Part shown: one piece after another, positions 13,101 through 21,800 of the stretch | Layout: the number at the start of each line of letters is the position of its first letter | Position numbering within the stretch: position 1 is the first letter of the stretch | Assembly: GCA_043806415.1 (NCBI GenBank) | Contig: JAZDHB010000003.1 | Location: 1-26,320 of the forward strand | Direction: 5' to 3' | From: CAIXYX01 sp043806415 | GTDB lineage: Archaea; Micrarchaeota; Micrarchaeia; Anstonellales; Anstonellaceae | Length of the DNA: 26,320 bases | Translations under genes and position numbers: made by a program | Notes under the pieces: model-generated | Database searches by the model: none | What the model was told of the DNA's origin: nothing | Seen by the model: only the letters and a program-made list of their open reading frames with translations

Positions 13101-14813
13101 ATCGCAGCCCCGGATGGTTTTGCAGCTACAGGAGCGCGACTCGCCGCTGCTGGAGAAGCAGGTCGAGCGCGAGTGGATGCTCAAGGTGCACTGACCCGAG
13201 AGGCAGTCCGAGTCGCTGGCGCATTCGAAGGCCATGGCCCCCGGCGCGCCGGGCGTGCTGGCATAATCGATGATCCGGCCGGGCGTCATGCCGGACATAT
13301 CCTCGGCCGGGCGGTAGTAGTCGCGCGGGTCGCTCGGGTCGTCGGGCTGGGAGACGCCGCCGCGGTCGGGATACAACGTGGAGAAGAGGCTCGCGTAGGC
13401 GCTCCGGTCGATGAAGGGCTGCTTGACGATCTGGTTTTGCGCGGTGCCCGGCGGGCTGATGGCCACCTCCTTGATGAGCAGGCGGCTGTTGTCCTGGCAA
13501 GTGGCGAGCTGGGCGAAATTGCAGGCCTTCTTGCAGGCCTCGAACGCCAGGTCCTTGGAGGAGGGATCGATGGGGCTGAACTTGAATGTGAGGTCCGGCG
13601 AGCGGGCGCAGTAGAAGGAGAAGGGGTCATTGGCCGGGTCGATGGTGCAATACGAGGTGGGCGTCTTGAATTCCGTGCCAGGCGTCTGGAACACGTCCGG
13701 GAGGCTGGACTGGTCGATGAGTTTTCCCGTGTCCTTGAAACCAGCATTCGCGCAGTGCTGGTCGCACTGGGTGCGCAGCGTGTCCCTATAGTCCTTGCAG
13801 AACTGGGCAGTCACGGGAGGGATGGCATCCGGGTCTGGAGTGCAGGTGCCGGAGCGCGTGAAGCCGTCGCCATCGCAGATGTACGCGTAATAGCCGCTGG
13901 GCGGCTCGCTGTCGTCTCGGCAGGCGAGCGGCGGGTTGGAATACGTGGTGTTGATGTAGCTCGTGAACCGGTCCACCACGGCCGCTGAGCCGGGCGAGGC
14001 GCAGAAGAAATCGTTTGGCGGGAAATAATAGCGCGCCCGGTCGTAGTCCGAGAAGCTGCCCTGCACGCCGAGGCGGAAGGAATTGACCGACCATTTGCCG
14101 GTCTTGAGCAGGCGGCTGGTCTGCTGGTCGTATGGAGTGAACACGCATATCTTCCCCACGAGCCCGGAGGGCGGATTGTTGAAGCCCTGGTCCGCGAAGG
14201 TGTTCGTTTTGCCGTTGCCCTGCGCGTCCTTCTGGGTGAGGGCGGTGAGGCCCGTGCTGCCCACCACGATTTTCCGGGAGGGCGCGCGTTGGCCGCAGAT
14301 GAGGGCGGTGCAGTTGTTCTGCACGCAGGGGTCGGGAGTGGAATCCGCGCAGATGGGCGCCACGCGGATGGACTTGTCGTACACCGGCTGGCCGCTCGCG
14401 TCCTTGCCAAAGCCGTAGCAGGTGGACTGGTCGTCTTCGCCGGTGCAGTTGGCAGGCTGGAAATTGCAGTTGTTCTCGCAGTCGGCCAGGGTGAGGGGCG
14501 TGAGCTTGCTCTTGTCGTTGTCAGTCGGATAGGTGTCGCCGTGGTAGAGCGTGCCGTCGATGCCGATGTACTGGCATGCGCCGCAGCCGGCGAGGGCGGA
14601 GAGGCCGTTGTTGTCCGGCTTGGCCGAGGCGACGGAACAGGTGTAAAAATTGGGATCCGGATTCTTCATGCAGCACGCGCCGGACTGGAGGTTGGCGTTG
14701 GGGTCGGCCACGCAGCCGGAGAGGAGGAGGACGGAAAGGAGAGCCGACAGGATGAGGAACGCGCGCGCCTCGGGGCGCGAGAATGCAATGCCGATTCGCT
14801 TGGACAATCCCAT
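10134..14813 (-). CDS. Large Cys-rich predicted surface lipoprotein
   Basis: I do not recognise this 1559-residue protein. It opens with a basic segment, a hydrophobic core (FLILSALLSVLLL) and a lipobox LSGC near residue 34, so it is probably exported and lipid-anchored outside the membrane. The rest has no long hydrophobic segment. It is rich in Cys, Ser, Thr, Asn, Pro and Asp, with many paired cysteines (CENNC, CDQHC, CKKAC, CRECP) that suggest disulfide-bonded modules. From about residue 985 to 1300 the style changes to alternating strands and helices (IMPVLDLRGYG, AIAVLDNLPD, CLLGIEYSKS, VDVLVLNIDI, LWKLTYDEG, GVVGVLLPPL), resembling a beta/alpha barrel. The ATG at 14813 has GTGATT upstream. 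It is the last gene of the membrane-protein cluster and is separated by a purine-rich leader. Confidence 0.8.
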   Translation of the reverse strand: MGLSKRIGIAFSRPEARAFLILSALLSVLLLSGCVADPNANLQSGACCMKNPDPNFYTCSVASAKPDNNGLSALAGCGACQYIGIDGTLYHGDTYPTDNDKSKLTPLTLADCENNCNFQPANCTGEDDQSTCYGFGKDASGQPVYDKSIRVAPICADSTPDPCVQNNCTALICGQRAPSRKIVVGSTGLTALTQKDAQGNGKTNTFADQGFNNPPSGLVGKICVFTPYDQQTSRLLKTGKWSVNSFRLGVQGSFSDYDRARYYFPPNDFFCASPGSAAVVDRFTSYINTTYSNPPLACRDDSEPPSGYYAYICDGDGFTRSGTCTPDPDAIPPVTAQFCKDYRDTLRTQCDQHCANAGFKDTGKLIDQSSLPDVFQTPGTEFKTPTSYCTIDPANDPFSFYCARSPDLTFKFSPIDPSSKDLAFEACKKACNFAQLATCQDNSRLLIKEVAISPPGTAQNQIVKQPFIDRSAYASLFSTLYPDRGGVSQPDDPSDPRDYYRPAEDMSGMTPGRIIDYASTPGAPGAMAFECASDSDCLSGQCTLSIHSRSTCFSSSGESRSCSCKTIRGCDSTYLCDQYSPDSVEMAVCKANVKWCQAAGGDSKPVVVCSYDSTDATPAVHSDGYATRGTNKDLMCGLGYGHCDPDDSFYWGVLDFSEFNKYLDKANPTWSYDNIIDGMRGKGQNIELANNQKKVLLADQCVKDGQLGTAVYSCPDSNYPVLSNNRCWVPDSVTCLAQHNDNIYDCSIPPTKGCPSGYTLQDVSMWRNITSAYGTGANPDNDYLRWHWTESYSAVPTWQPLVKNGIIFTDPLTDILGLKDKFPIIGECHMKVAAWNDPPATIAAADVVELRPDISNADSISPDPNAREDKSWKIQSLGDCAPSGPDGGTLKIQSFGVCEPCGSVLSLAYQNVSDWKGRTYASWQTDKASDPAVASGYCPSTCTPYTSYDGKDATCRECPKSYPKSSFSLMAEGSVATDPSYSFLASKIDEYQSSSIMPVLDLRGYGRVFNFGFGAPDGASNRVIPMSNYNYGSDSYINDLCHSYGGTLGNKQCDNRLIGFCTGWKYDCTIPPEADWLLGFLAKNHSAAIAVLDNLPDNCAANPQDPDCALAKARLINARAICPDCLLGIEYSKSLFAYSTSPLDCSGASAPARSAQEEYGNTLSNAILSWSEGMAPFDPYSFKPNGALATMPAMKNVDVLVLNIDISRTLPPNADLNDPATAALLEASLNQSINLSRHVLQQASWPTLWKLTYDEGCDPSNPGLYSNPQFFERLYAHARELSLAGVVGVLLPPLDGGKSPQAVSSADSFLLPAGKSVSDTSTPFCAASSASAQFSHPTISAGIRKVVARDFGPSTCAGPGTGACMPCSQVEIDLGICNPVCLDGSSCTPGQKCAPNCLSVQYCQQNLCKDSTRTITCTAARSNNRAPVPCPASTGAGSQDLSTCDVATMPMSDLANDILLPQAPQLIGGLPPGQVCCLQSPPSPPDSPNPQPASYYAYTSRASVNYAPEPDIFPKGGATTTDCGRNPPVDSDSTVLACGGTTQTPPPIGSTYWSCVKSA

Positions 14814-14994
14814 CGCAATCACAAAAATTTTCTTTTCGGATTTTTTATCTGGTCTTTCCGATTTGCTTCTTTGGTTTTTTTCGATTTGCTTCGAATTTTC
14901 TCCCCTTTTTCTTCCGATTTTTTTGTTTCGGTTTTTTTGGTTTTCGATTTTCGGTTTGCGATTTGTTCCGGTTTTCGGTTGCCTTGCTTTTATC
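14814..14994 (-). promoter_or_regulatory. Purine-rich leader before the lipoprotein gene
   Basis: On the coding (minus) strand these 181 bases are almost free of T and consist of CGAAAA/CAAAAA-type repeats (ATCGAAAACC, AAATCGAAAAAAACC, ATCGGAAAG). They contain no gene. AGATAAAAAATCC, about 30 bases before the ATG, could serve as a TATA box. The same type of sequence precedes the genes starting at 24702 and 26183. Confidence 0.45.
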
Positions 14995-16329
14995 TCATAC
15001 GGTCTTGGCGATGAAGTGCAGCAGATCCCCGCTGTCCCCGCCCAGGAGCGGCGCGACGCCGGAGATGAAGATGAGGGTGATGGAGAGGGCGGCCAAGGGG
15101 TTGAAGAACGTCTCGATCTGCAGGTTGGTCAGCTCGGAGGCCACCTCGGAGATGTTCGGGATGGCCGCTTGGGTCTGCTGGGCGTTGGCGAGGTTGGACT
15201 GGGTGTTCAGGCTCACGATTCCCGAGAAGCCCGAGTAGCAGGCATCAAGCCGGGCGTTGGGCGAGGGGATGATGTCCTCGGGGTTGGGCTTCGACGTCGT
15301 GGGGTCCAGCAGGACGTAGGAGATGGGAAACACGATGTAGAAGCCCAGCGCGACGGCGATGAAGAGCGCGCCGATGCCGCGGAGCGGCGGGAAGATTCGC
15401 AGGAGGATGCCCAAGGGGAGGAAGACGTACATCATGTTGTGCGCGAGATAATCCGCGAACATGTAGGTCGCGTGCAGGGTGATGGAGATGCCCACGAGGC
15501 GGTTGGCGATGAAATGCGCCTGCTCCATGTTGGTGTGCAGCACGTTGTCCCAGTCGCCCATCCAGACCGGGTTGCCCATGACGAAGATCTGCAGCGAGGT
15601 CTGCGGCTCGTACACCTTGTTCTGCTCGTAGGCCTGGTTGTAGAGCGTCTCGGCGTAGAGGATCTTCTCCTCCAGCTTGCACTGGATGATGCTGAAGGGG
15701 CCGCTCTCCCAGACGTCCATCGGCAGGCCGTGGCACTGGGTGGTGGTGCCCTGCGGCAGGAGGCCGCCGGAGCTGATGAGGGCGAAGCCGCCGGCCACCA
15801 TCACGCCCATGCCCGTCACCAGCAGGGCGGAGGCGGTGGTCTGGTAGAATTCGGACTGCGCCCAGCGCTCGACGGATGGGATGTGCAGCACGTGCCCGAC
15901 GATGTAGACGAATGCGTTGGCGAAGAAGCAGGCCGTGATGGCCAGCAGGGCCAGGCCCACCCACGAGCGGCCCGCGCCGATGGGCTGCCATTGGCCCGCG
16001 TTGGCGATGGCCCAGGGCGTGTTGGCGAACAGGAATCCATTCGAGCCCGGGCCGCTGGCGAGGTCCTGGGGGAGCTGCTCGCTCCATTTCGAATCTTGGG
16101 CAAAGAGGAGGCCGGAGAGGGACGAGAGGAAGATGAGGGATAGCAAGCCTGCGAAAAATAAACGGGAGGAAAACGAATGATGCTCGCTCGCCAAGCCGCG
16201 CTCGCTCGCAGAAAACAAAGACTTGCTCCTGCTCGCGGCAAACAAAGGCACATACTCGCTCGCCGGCTTTCGCTCGAATGACGATGCCTGAACAGGCACG
16301 AGCGAGCCGGTGGTTTTTTTCTTTTTCAT
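14995..16329 (-). CDS. Polytopic membrane protein of the tandem paralog family (member 1)
   Basis: The 444-residue product belongs to the six-member family described at 14995-26183. A 53-residue basic, Ser-rich extension precedes a signal-like helix (57-77). A helix and the segment PSVERWAQSEFYQ (about 125-165) follow, then a second helix (166-190). After an outside loop comes the family's central block LPLGILLRIFPPLRGIGALFIAVALGFYIVFP in pieces at about 304-335. The last helix is near 411-428, followed by LLGGDSGDLLHFIAK. Cys199 and Cys217 could form a disulfide. The ATG at 16329 is supported by GGTG, which overlaps the end of the preceding gene, three bases away. The function is unknown; a VirB6/TrbL-like channel role is only an analogy. 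Confidence 0.8.
   Translation of the reverse strand: MKKKKTTGSLVPVQASSFERKPASEYVPLFAASRSKSLFSASERGLASEHHSFSSRLFFAGLLSLIFLSSLSGLLFAQDSKWSEQLPQDLASGPGSNGFLFANTPWAIANAGQWQPIGAGRSWVGLALLAITACFFANAFVYIVGHVLHIPSVERWAQSEFYQTTASALLVTGMGVMVAGGFALISSGGLLPQGTTTQCHGLPMDVWESGPFSIIQCKLEEKILYAETLYNQAYEQNKVYEPQTSLQIFVMGNPVWMGDWDNVLHTNMEQAHFIANRLVGISITLHATYMFADYLAHNMMYVFLPLGILLRIFPPLRGIGALFIAVALGFYIVFPISYVLLDPTTSKPNPEDIIPSPNARLDACYSGFSGIVSLNTQSNLANAQQTQAAIPNISEVASELTNLQIETFFNPLAALSITLIFISGVAPLLGGDSGDLLHFIAKTV
16192..16312 (-). repeat. GCGAGCGAG-type short repeats in the 5' end of member 1
   Basis: On the coding strand the block GCGAGCGAG or GCGAGCAGG recurs four times, mostly followed after several bases by TTTGTTTGC, TTTGTTTTC or TCGTTTTCC. 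A hairpin TGCCTGTTCAGGCA lies in front. The repeats encode the Ser/Glu/Arg-rich extension (ASEYVPLF, SKSLFSASERGLASEH). The related string GAGCGGGCGAGGACGTTTG occurs in the same place in the giant paralog. Confidence 0.5.
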
Positions 16330-16332
16330 TTT

Positions 16333-17646
16333 TTACACCATCTGGATGAGCTTGCTGGCGTCCACTTCCTCGCCGAGGATGGCCGCGAGGTCGCGGATGA
16401 ACATCACCACCAGCAGCATCCCGACCGCTGGGAAGAGCACGGCGCGCAGGAAATCGAGCGCCGTGAGCCGGAAGTACTGGGGCAGGTCCACCAGCTTGTC
16501 CGAATTGGCCGGGTGCAGCAGGGCGTGCGGCAGGCTGTCCTCGCCGCCCGTGTAGGCCGTGTAGGAATTGGAGGCCAGCGCGGACTCGCGCGCATAGATG
16601 CCCGCCATCTGCCTGAGCGGCTCGCCGCTCTGGATGGACGGATTGGTGGTGGTGGAATCGGCCCGGGCGGCGAGGGTGCCGGAGACGTCGCCGCCTCCAG
16701 CGGCATAGAGGTTCGGCACGATGAGGCCCAGCATCGCGAACACGATCGGGTAGAAGATATATAAGCCGACGCCGATGGCGACGAGGGTGGAGCCGACGGG
16801 CCGGCCGAAGGGAATGGAACGCAGGAGGAAGCCGACGGGCACGAGGAAGACGAAGAACCCGTTGGAGGCCGAAAAGAACACCAGCGCGAAATACTGCAGG
16901 AGGATGGAGAGCAGGAAGGTGGAGTTGAGGTTGAGGAGCATGTTCATGGTGCCGATGACGGTCCAGTCGCCCGAATAGGGGGAGTTGGAATAGCCGTTGC
17001 CGCCGATGCCGGCCATTTGCGGCAGGAAGTTGTTGAACGAGGCGCGGATATTGAGCGTGCCCATCTCGTAGCGGATCATGGTGATGGCGAGGTGGGTCTG
17101 GCCCGTGCCCCAGTCGAAGTAGGCCTGGGCGGTGTTGAACATGGTGTATTCTCCCCCCGCCACGGGGATGGTGAGCGAAAGGCCGCTCCACTTGGAGAAT
17201 TCGTCGATGCGCACGCTGCACTCGAGGTTCACCAGCCAGAGGATGATGGCGAAGAGGAGGATGGAGAGAAGGATCTGCGCGGCCTCGGTCTTGGCCCAGT
17301 CCAGGAGGCGCGGGTTGGAGAGGGCGGTGCCCAGCATGAAGGCGATGGCGATGACGGCCGAGATGGCCGCCATGCCGATGCCCATGTAGGTGAGCGACTG
17401 CTGGAAGCTGAGCGGCTCGCATACCTTGGTGATGGCCGGCAGCGCGGCAAAGGAGAGGGAGGAGAGGAAGAGCAGGGCCAGGAAAACAATGAGTGGTCGG
17501 ACTGAGAAAGGGAAAAGCCGGGATGGGAAGGGGGGACGGACCGGACGAGACGGAAGCGAAGCTGGGAAGGGGCGCGCCGACGCGCCCCCGAAGGCCGCTT
17601 TCGGGTTTTCACCCCGATTTGTTTGCATTTTCTTTATCGTTCCCAT
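16333..17646 (-). CDS. Polytopic membrane protein of the tandem paralog family (member 2)
   Basis: The 437-residue product has a 50-residue Pro/Arg/Phe-rich extension, a signal-like helix (51-68), and a helix with the family segment NPRLLDWAKTEAAQ (about 90-125). A further helix ends near 140. An outside region carries YTMFNTAQAYFDWGTGQTHLA, then a helix near 235-265. The central block is VPVGFLLRSIPFGRPVGSTLVAIGVGLYIFYP in pieces at 269-300. The terminal helix (402-420) ends in ILGEEVDASKLIQMV. The start abuts the preceding stop within four bases, so the two are translationally linked. Inside the extension DNA a strong hairpin (GGGGCGCG with CGCGCCCC, near 17570-17590) encodes part of the Gly/Ala/Arg stretch. 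The function is unknown. Confidence 0.8.
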   Translation of the reverse strand: MGTIKKMQTNRGENPKAAFGGASARPFPASLPSRPVRPPFPSRLFPFSVRPLIVFLALLFLSSLSFAALPAITKVCEPLSFQQSLTYMGIGMAAISAVIAIAFMLGTALSNPRLLDWAKTEAAQILLSILLFAIILWLVNLECSVRIDEFSKWSGLSLTIPVAGGEYTMFNTAQAYFDWGTGQTHLAITMIRYEMGTLNIRASFNNFLPQMAGIGGNGYSNSPYSGDWTVIGTMNMLLNLNSTFLLSILLQYFALVFFSASNGFFVFLVPVGFLLRSIPFGRPVGSTLVAIGVGLYIFYPIVFAMLGLIVPNLYAAGGGDVSGTLAARADSTTTNPSIQSGEPLRQMAGIYARESALASNSYTAYTGGEDSLPHALLHPANSDKLVDLPQYFRLTALDFLRAVLFPAVGMLLVVMFIRDLAAILGEEVDASKLIQMV

Positions 17647-17650
17647 TTTT

Positions 17651-18892
17651 TCAACTCAGTCTGGCGATGGCGGACACGTCCACTTCGGCGTTCATCAGGT
17701 GCGCGAAGGCGCGCGTGGCCCCGAAGGTGGCGCTCAGGGCGAAGGCGGTCATCAGGAGGGTGCGCACCACCACCCAGAAGACGAGCCATTGGGCGTTCTG
17801 GTCCATGAGCTCGTTCACCTTGTTGATGAGGCCGGCCTCGTTAGGCGAGAAGGGGTCGCAGTCCAGGGTGCCCGCGTCAAGATTGCTGGCGCGGGCCAGG
17901 CCGATGTAGGGGTACTGGATGGTCTGGCCCGATGCGTCCTGCGTCTCTGGCATGAGGATGAAATGGTCGGCCAGCGACTGGCCGAAGAGCAGGGCGGACG
18001 GGAAGACGAGGTAGAGGCTGATGGCCAGGGCGATGAGGGTGGAGCCGACCTTGCGCGTGATGTTGAGCGCGCGCAGCACGAGGCCGAGCGGCAAAAGCAG
18101 GGAGAGCACGACGGAATAGTTCATGCCAAGCAGGATGCGCTCGGCCTCCAGGTCCATGAGCGCGAAGCCGGAGGCGTTGAGCAGCTGGCCCAGCGGCCCG
18201 CGCAGCACGCCGTAGGCCGAACAGCCCGGGATGCCCATGCCCACACCCAGCAGATTGACGAACCCCAGCTTCGCCCCCGCCTCGGAGATCTTGTTGGAAT
18301 AGGCGAGGGCCGATACGGACACGTCGGTGAGGATCTGCGTCTGGCGGGCGTTGATCTGCATCGCCCAGTCGTTGACCTTGAGGTTGGCGGGGCAGACGGC
18401 CTTGCTGTTGACGATGGAGATGCTCGGGCAGGTGAGCGCGCCGTAGAAATCCTGCGAGGGGTCGGGCGTTCCCACGCAGGCCTGCGGATCCATCACCCCG
18501 CACATGAACGAGGAGAGGCCGGTCTCGATGCCCGGGATTCCGGCGATGAGCGCCAGGGCGATGAGCGCCGTGATGAACACCTGCAAGAGCTCGTCGCGCA
18601 GGATGGCCTTGAAGGAGTCCAGATGGAGGAAGGTTACCGTGAAGTAGGCCAGCACGAGGATGGTGACGCTGGCCAGGAGGGCGATGAACACCGCCGGCTG
18701 CCATGGCGTTTGGGGCGGAACGGCATGGATGGAAGGCAGGAGAATAAGGATGGAAAATGCAAACAGCAAAAACGCCTTCATCGCGAAAATGCCCGCCGAA
18801 TCCGACATGCCCGAAAGCTCGCGCTCATCGGATGGGCGAGGCGCCCGGGCGCATGGTTGTTTTTTCATTCCTGTTCTTGTTTCTTTTTCCAT
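17651..18892 (-). CDS. Polytopic membrane protein of the tandem paralog family (member 3)
   Basis: The 413-residue product has a short charged extension and then a signal-like helix (MKAFLLFAFSILILLPSIHA, 38-57). A helix with SFKAILRDELLQ (about 68-105), an outside loop with several cysteines (131-167), and helices near 205-225 follow. The central block LPLGLVLRALNITRKVGSTLIALAISLYLVFP is at 267-298 in pieces. The terminal helix (368-390) ends in HLMNAEVDVSAIARLS, a diverged form of the LGGE-KLI end. Its ATG follows the stop codon of the giant paralog directly, with no base between. An internal ATG at codon 38 would give a protein starting at the signal peptide. The function is unknown. Confidence 0.78.
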   Translation of the reverse strand: MEKETRTGMKKQPCARAPRPSDERELSGMSDSAGIFAMKAFLLFAFSILILLPSIHAVPPQTPWQPAVFIALLASVTILVLAYFTVTFLHLDSFKAILRDELLQVFITALIALALIAGIPGIETGLSSFMCGVMDPQACVGTPDPSQDFYGALTCPSISIVNSKAVCPANLKVNDWAMQINARQTQILTDVSVSALAYSNKISEAGAKLGFVNLLGVGMGIPGCSAYGVLRGPLGQLLNASGFALMDLEAERILLGMNYSVVLSLLLPLGLVLRALNITRKVGSTLIALAISLYLVFPSALLFGQSLADHFILMPETQDASGQTIQYPYIGLARASNLDAGTLDCDPFSPNEAGLINKVNELMDQNAQWLVFWVVVRTLLMTAFALSATFGATRAFAHLMNAEVDVSAIARLS

Positions 18893-21800
18893 CTAGATCA
18901 GCTTGAACAATCCCGGAATCTCGATGTCCCCGCCCAGGAGCGGCGAGAGCACGCGGATGAACGCGATGGTGATGACGATGCCAAAGATGGGCAGCACCAC
19001 GGCCGCGATTAAGAGCGAGCCGATGGTCTGCCACGAAGTCATGGTGGCCCGGGCGCCTCCGTAGGAGGACATCAGGTCCTGGGGCGTCATGGCGGTGGCG
19101 CCCGAGAGGATGTCGGTGGGCGAGCACAGTTCGGCGCAAGAAGTGCGCACGTAGGGCTTGGCCGTGCAGTCCTCCTCGCATTGCGCGCACGCGGCGCAGG
19201 GTGAGGCCCCGCCGGCCGCGCCCCGGCAGGCGGGCGGCAGGTTCTGTGGGCTGCACGCCTGCCCGATGTCGCCCACGTCGCATCCGGCCGGCATGGAGCC
19301 GTCGGGCAGGCTGATGCGGCAGCGGGCCGGGCAGCCGACGCCCGCGCCGCCGATATAGGGCGCGCAGGAGCCGGGCGGGGTGCCGGTGCTCAGATGGAAG
19401 TCGGAGGACTGCACGCCGCAGAATCCGGGCGGCGAGGGCGGGCTCGAATCCGGCACCGTGGATGAGATGGCGCAGTCGGACTGGGAGCAGTCGGGCCCGA
19501 GCCCGCCGACGAGCGAAGCGTCGCAGGCCGAGCCGCCCTCGACGCGGCAGAAGGACGGGCATTGCTGGCAGTTGGTATTGGCCGGAATGGGCTGGGTGCT
19601 GGTGCCCATGTCCAGGGTGTAGCTGGCATAGGGCAGGCAGGCCACGGCGCGCGCGTTGTACTGGGCTTTGCACGAATCCGGCAGGCCGGAGATGGTGGTC
19701 GACGTGCCGCCCTTGCCGGTGGCAACGAACGAGCCGCAGAAATTGTAATCCGGATTGTCGTTGGTGAGCGGGTTGCTGAGCGGGCCGCATTCGTAATAGT
19801 CGTTCACGCCCGCCGCCGAGATGAGCTGGTCCAGGCCTTCATATTTGTGCAGGGGCGTGCACTGGTAGGGCCGGTAATTGGAGGCGCTGGAAACAAAGGC
19901 GCCGGCCGGCAGGCCGCAATCCACCTCATACCAATTCTTGTTGCGCAGGCATTGGGTGTTGTCCTCGCTGTTCTTGAAATTTCCGCTGGCAAGCTGGGCC
20001 GGTGTGCAGGCGCCGGACGGGTTGAACACCTGCCCCTTGGCATAATAGCTGTTCGAGACATTGCGCACGACGTTGGCCGAGCAGGCGTCCGTGGGACTGG
20101 AATAGGCGATCGGATTTGTGCGCACCCAATACACGCCGGCCGGGGCGCTGGGGATGAATTGGCAGGCATGGCTCTGGGCCGTGCAGGTGGCATACAAGCC
20201 TGCTGGAACCAGGCCGTCGCGGCAGCGCGGATCGCAGTTATGGCCCAGCTTGGAAGAGGCGTCATAGCCGCAGGAAGCGAGCGCCCCCGCGGGCATCGCT
20301 TGGCCGGAGGATGTCATGTAATCATAGCGGCAGGCGATGGGGCAGGCGATCCCGTTGCCCATCGAGCGGTTGGATTTCTCTTCCGCGGGAAGGAGGTTGG
20401 GCAAGAAGGCGCTGCACGTCGATGGAACGGTCAGGCGCGGGTAGCAGAAGCCGTCGCAGGTGCCGCTCGACGCTTTGGTCGGATCGGTGAGCGGGCTGGT
20501 GATTTGGCCGTCTGGGGCCGCGGGGCCCGGGCCCGGCACGCAGGCGTTCGCGCAGCCCGCCGGCTCGTAGAGCGAATAGGTGCCATCGTGCGTCCAGGAA
20601 AGCATCACCTGGCATTGGGGCCCGGTGGAATGGCCGGCGTTATCCGTGGCACAGGCCGGGCAGTAGCGGTTCTGGTTTTCGGGGATGGGCGAGTAGGGGT
20701 TGGCCACGTCCACGCTGCACAGGAAGGGCCCGGTGCTCTGCCGGTCCACCTGGCAGGAGGGCAGGCAGTAGGGGGCGGAGCAGTATTTCTCGATGTCGGG
20801 GCCCACGCATTCGCCGGACACGTCCTGGTTGGGGAGGGACGTGGCCTGGATGTAGGGCTGGTTGGCGGGCGGAGCGGTCGGGAGACCGCCCGAGTCGGGC
20901 ATGAAGAACTTGGAACTTGGCGCGTAGAAGGCGGGGCAGCGCACGTCGGAAGAATCGGCCAGGGCGTAGATCTGCGCGGTGGGCGAGCAGGCGGGCGGGT
21001 CGTAGGGGAGCGTGAGGGAGCCGGCCGGATCGACAATGGGCGTGGAGGGGTTGTTGTAGGGGCAGGCCGCATTGCCGGCATTGGACGAGTAGGTGATGCG
21101 CACGCCCGGATAGGTGATGCCATTCACCTCGCTCTGGCTCGAAGCGAGGTAGAAACAGGTGAGCGGATAATGGGCGCTGGACTTGAAGAGGTTGTCGCCC
21201 GTCTGGTCGTTGACGGAGGAGGGGTTGGTGAAACGGCAGTCCATCGGGCAGCGCGCGCAGTTGTCGCTGAACGAGCTTTTCATCTGGCATTGGTCGGCGC
21301 TGGTGCAGGCCTGGCCGGTGCCCGGGTCGATAAACTGGGGCGGGGGCGAGCAGGTGAGGGACACCGTCTGGGTGGCCCCGCCCCCGGACGAGGACTGGAA
21401 GGGCTGGGTCTGGAGCGCGCCGAGCGGATTGACCGATGCATTGGTCTTGCAGGCATTGGGGCAGGTGGTGCAGGCCTTGAAGATGATGTTGTAAGGGTCG
21501 GCGGAATTGCCCCGGTCAATGGGGTTGCCCTCGCAGTACTTGATGAACGCGGGATCGCGGTAGGCCTTGACTTCATCGTCGAAGAACACCCGGCATTCGG
21601 TGGGGCAGACGCCGGTGAGCTTGAGCGAGGTGATGTCGCCGCTCGAATCGATGCTGGCGACGTCCTTGAGCGGGCGGGAGAGGCCGCAGACCGCCGCATC
21701 GTCGCAATCGGAATAGGCCACGCGGGGCACGCCCTTGGCGCAGTCGGGCACCGGTGGCGTGGCGGACGCGTCCGTCTTGGCCAGGCACGCCTTGCAGTTG

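Noticed and set aside
12327..13988. A 553-codon open frame on the plus strand, antisense to the lipoprotein gene
   Set aside because: Same reason: low-complexity Val/Gly/Arg/Ala composition, no start signal, and fully inside a better supported gene.
15245..17422. A 725-codon minus-strand frame across the junction of members 1 and 2
   Set aside because: It is Arg/His/Pro/Gly-rich and crosses two well-supported membrane genes in another frame, so it is a composition artefact.
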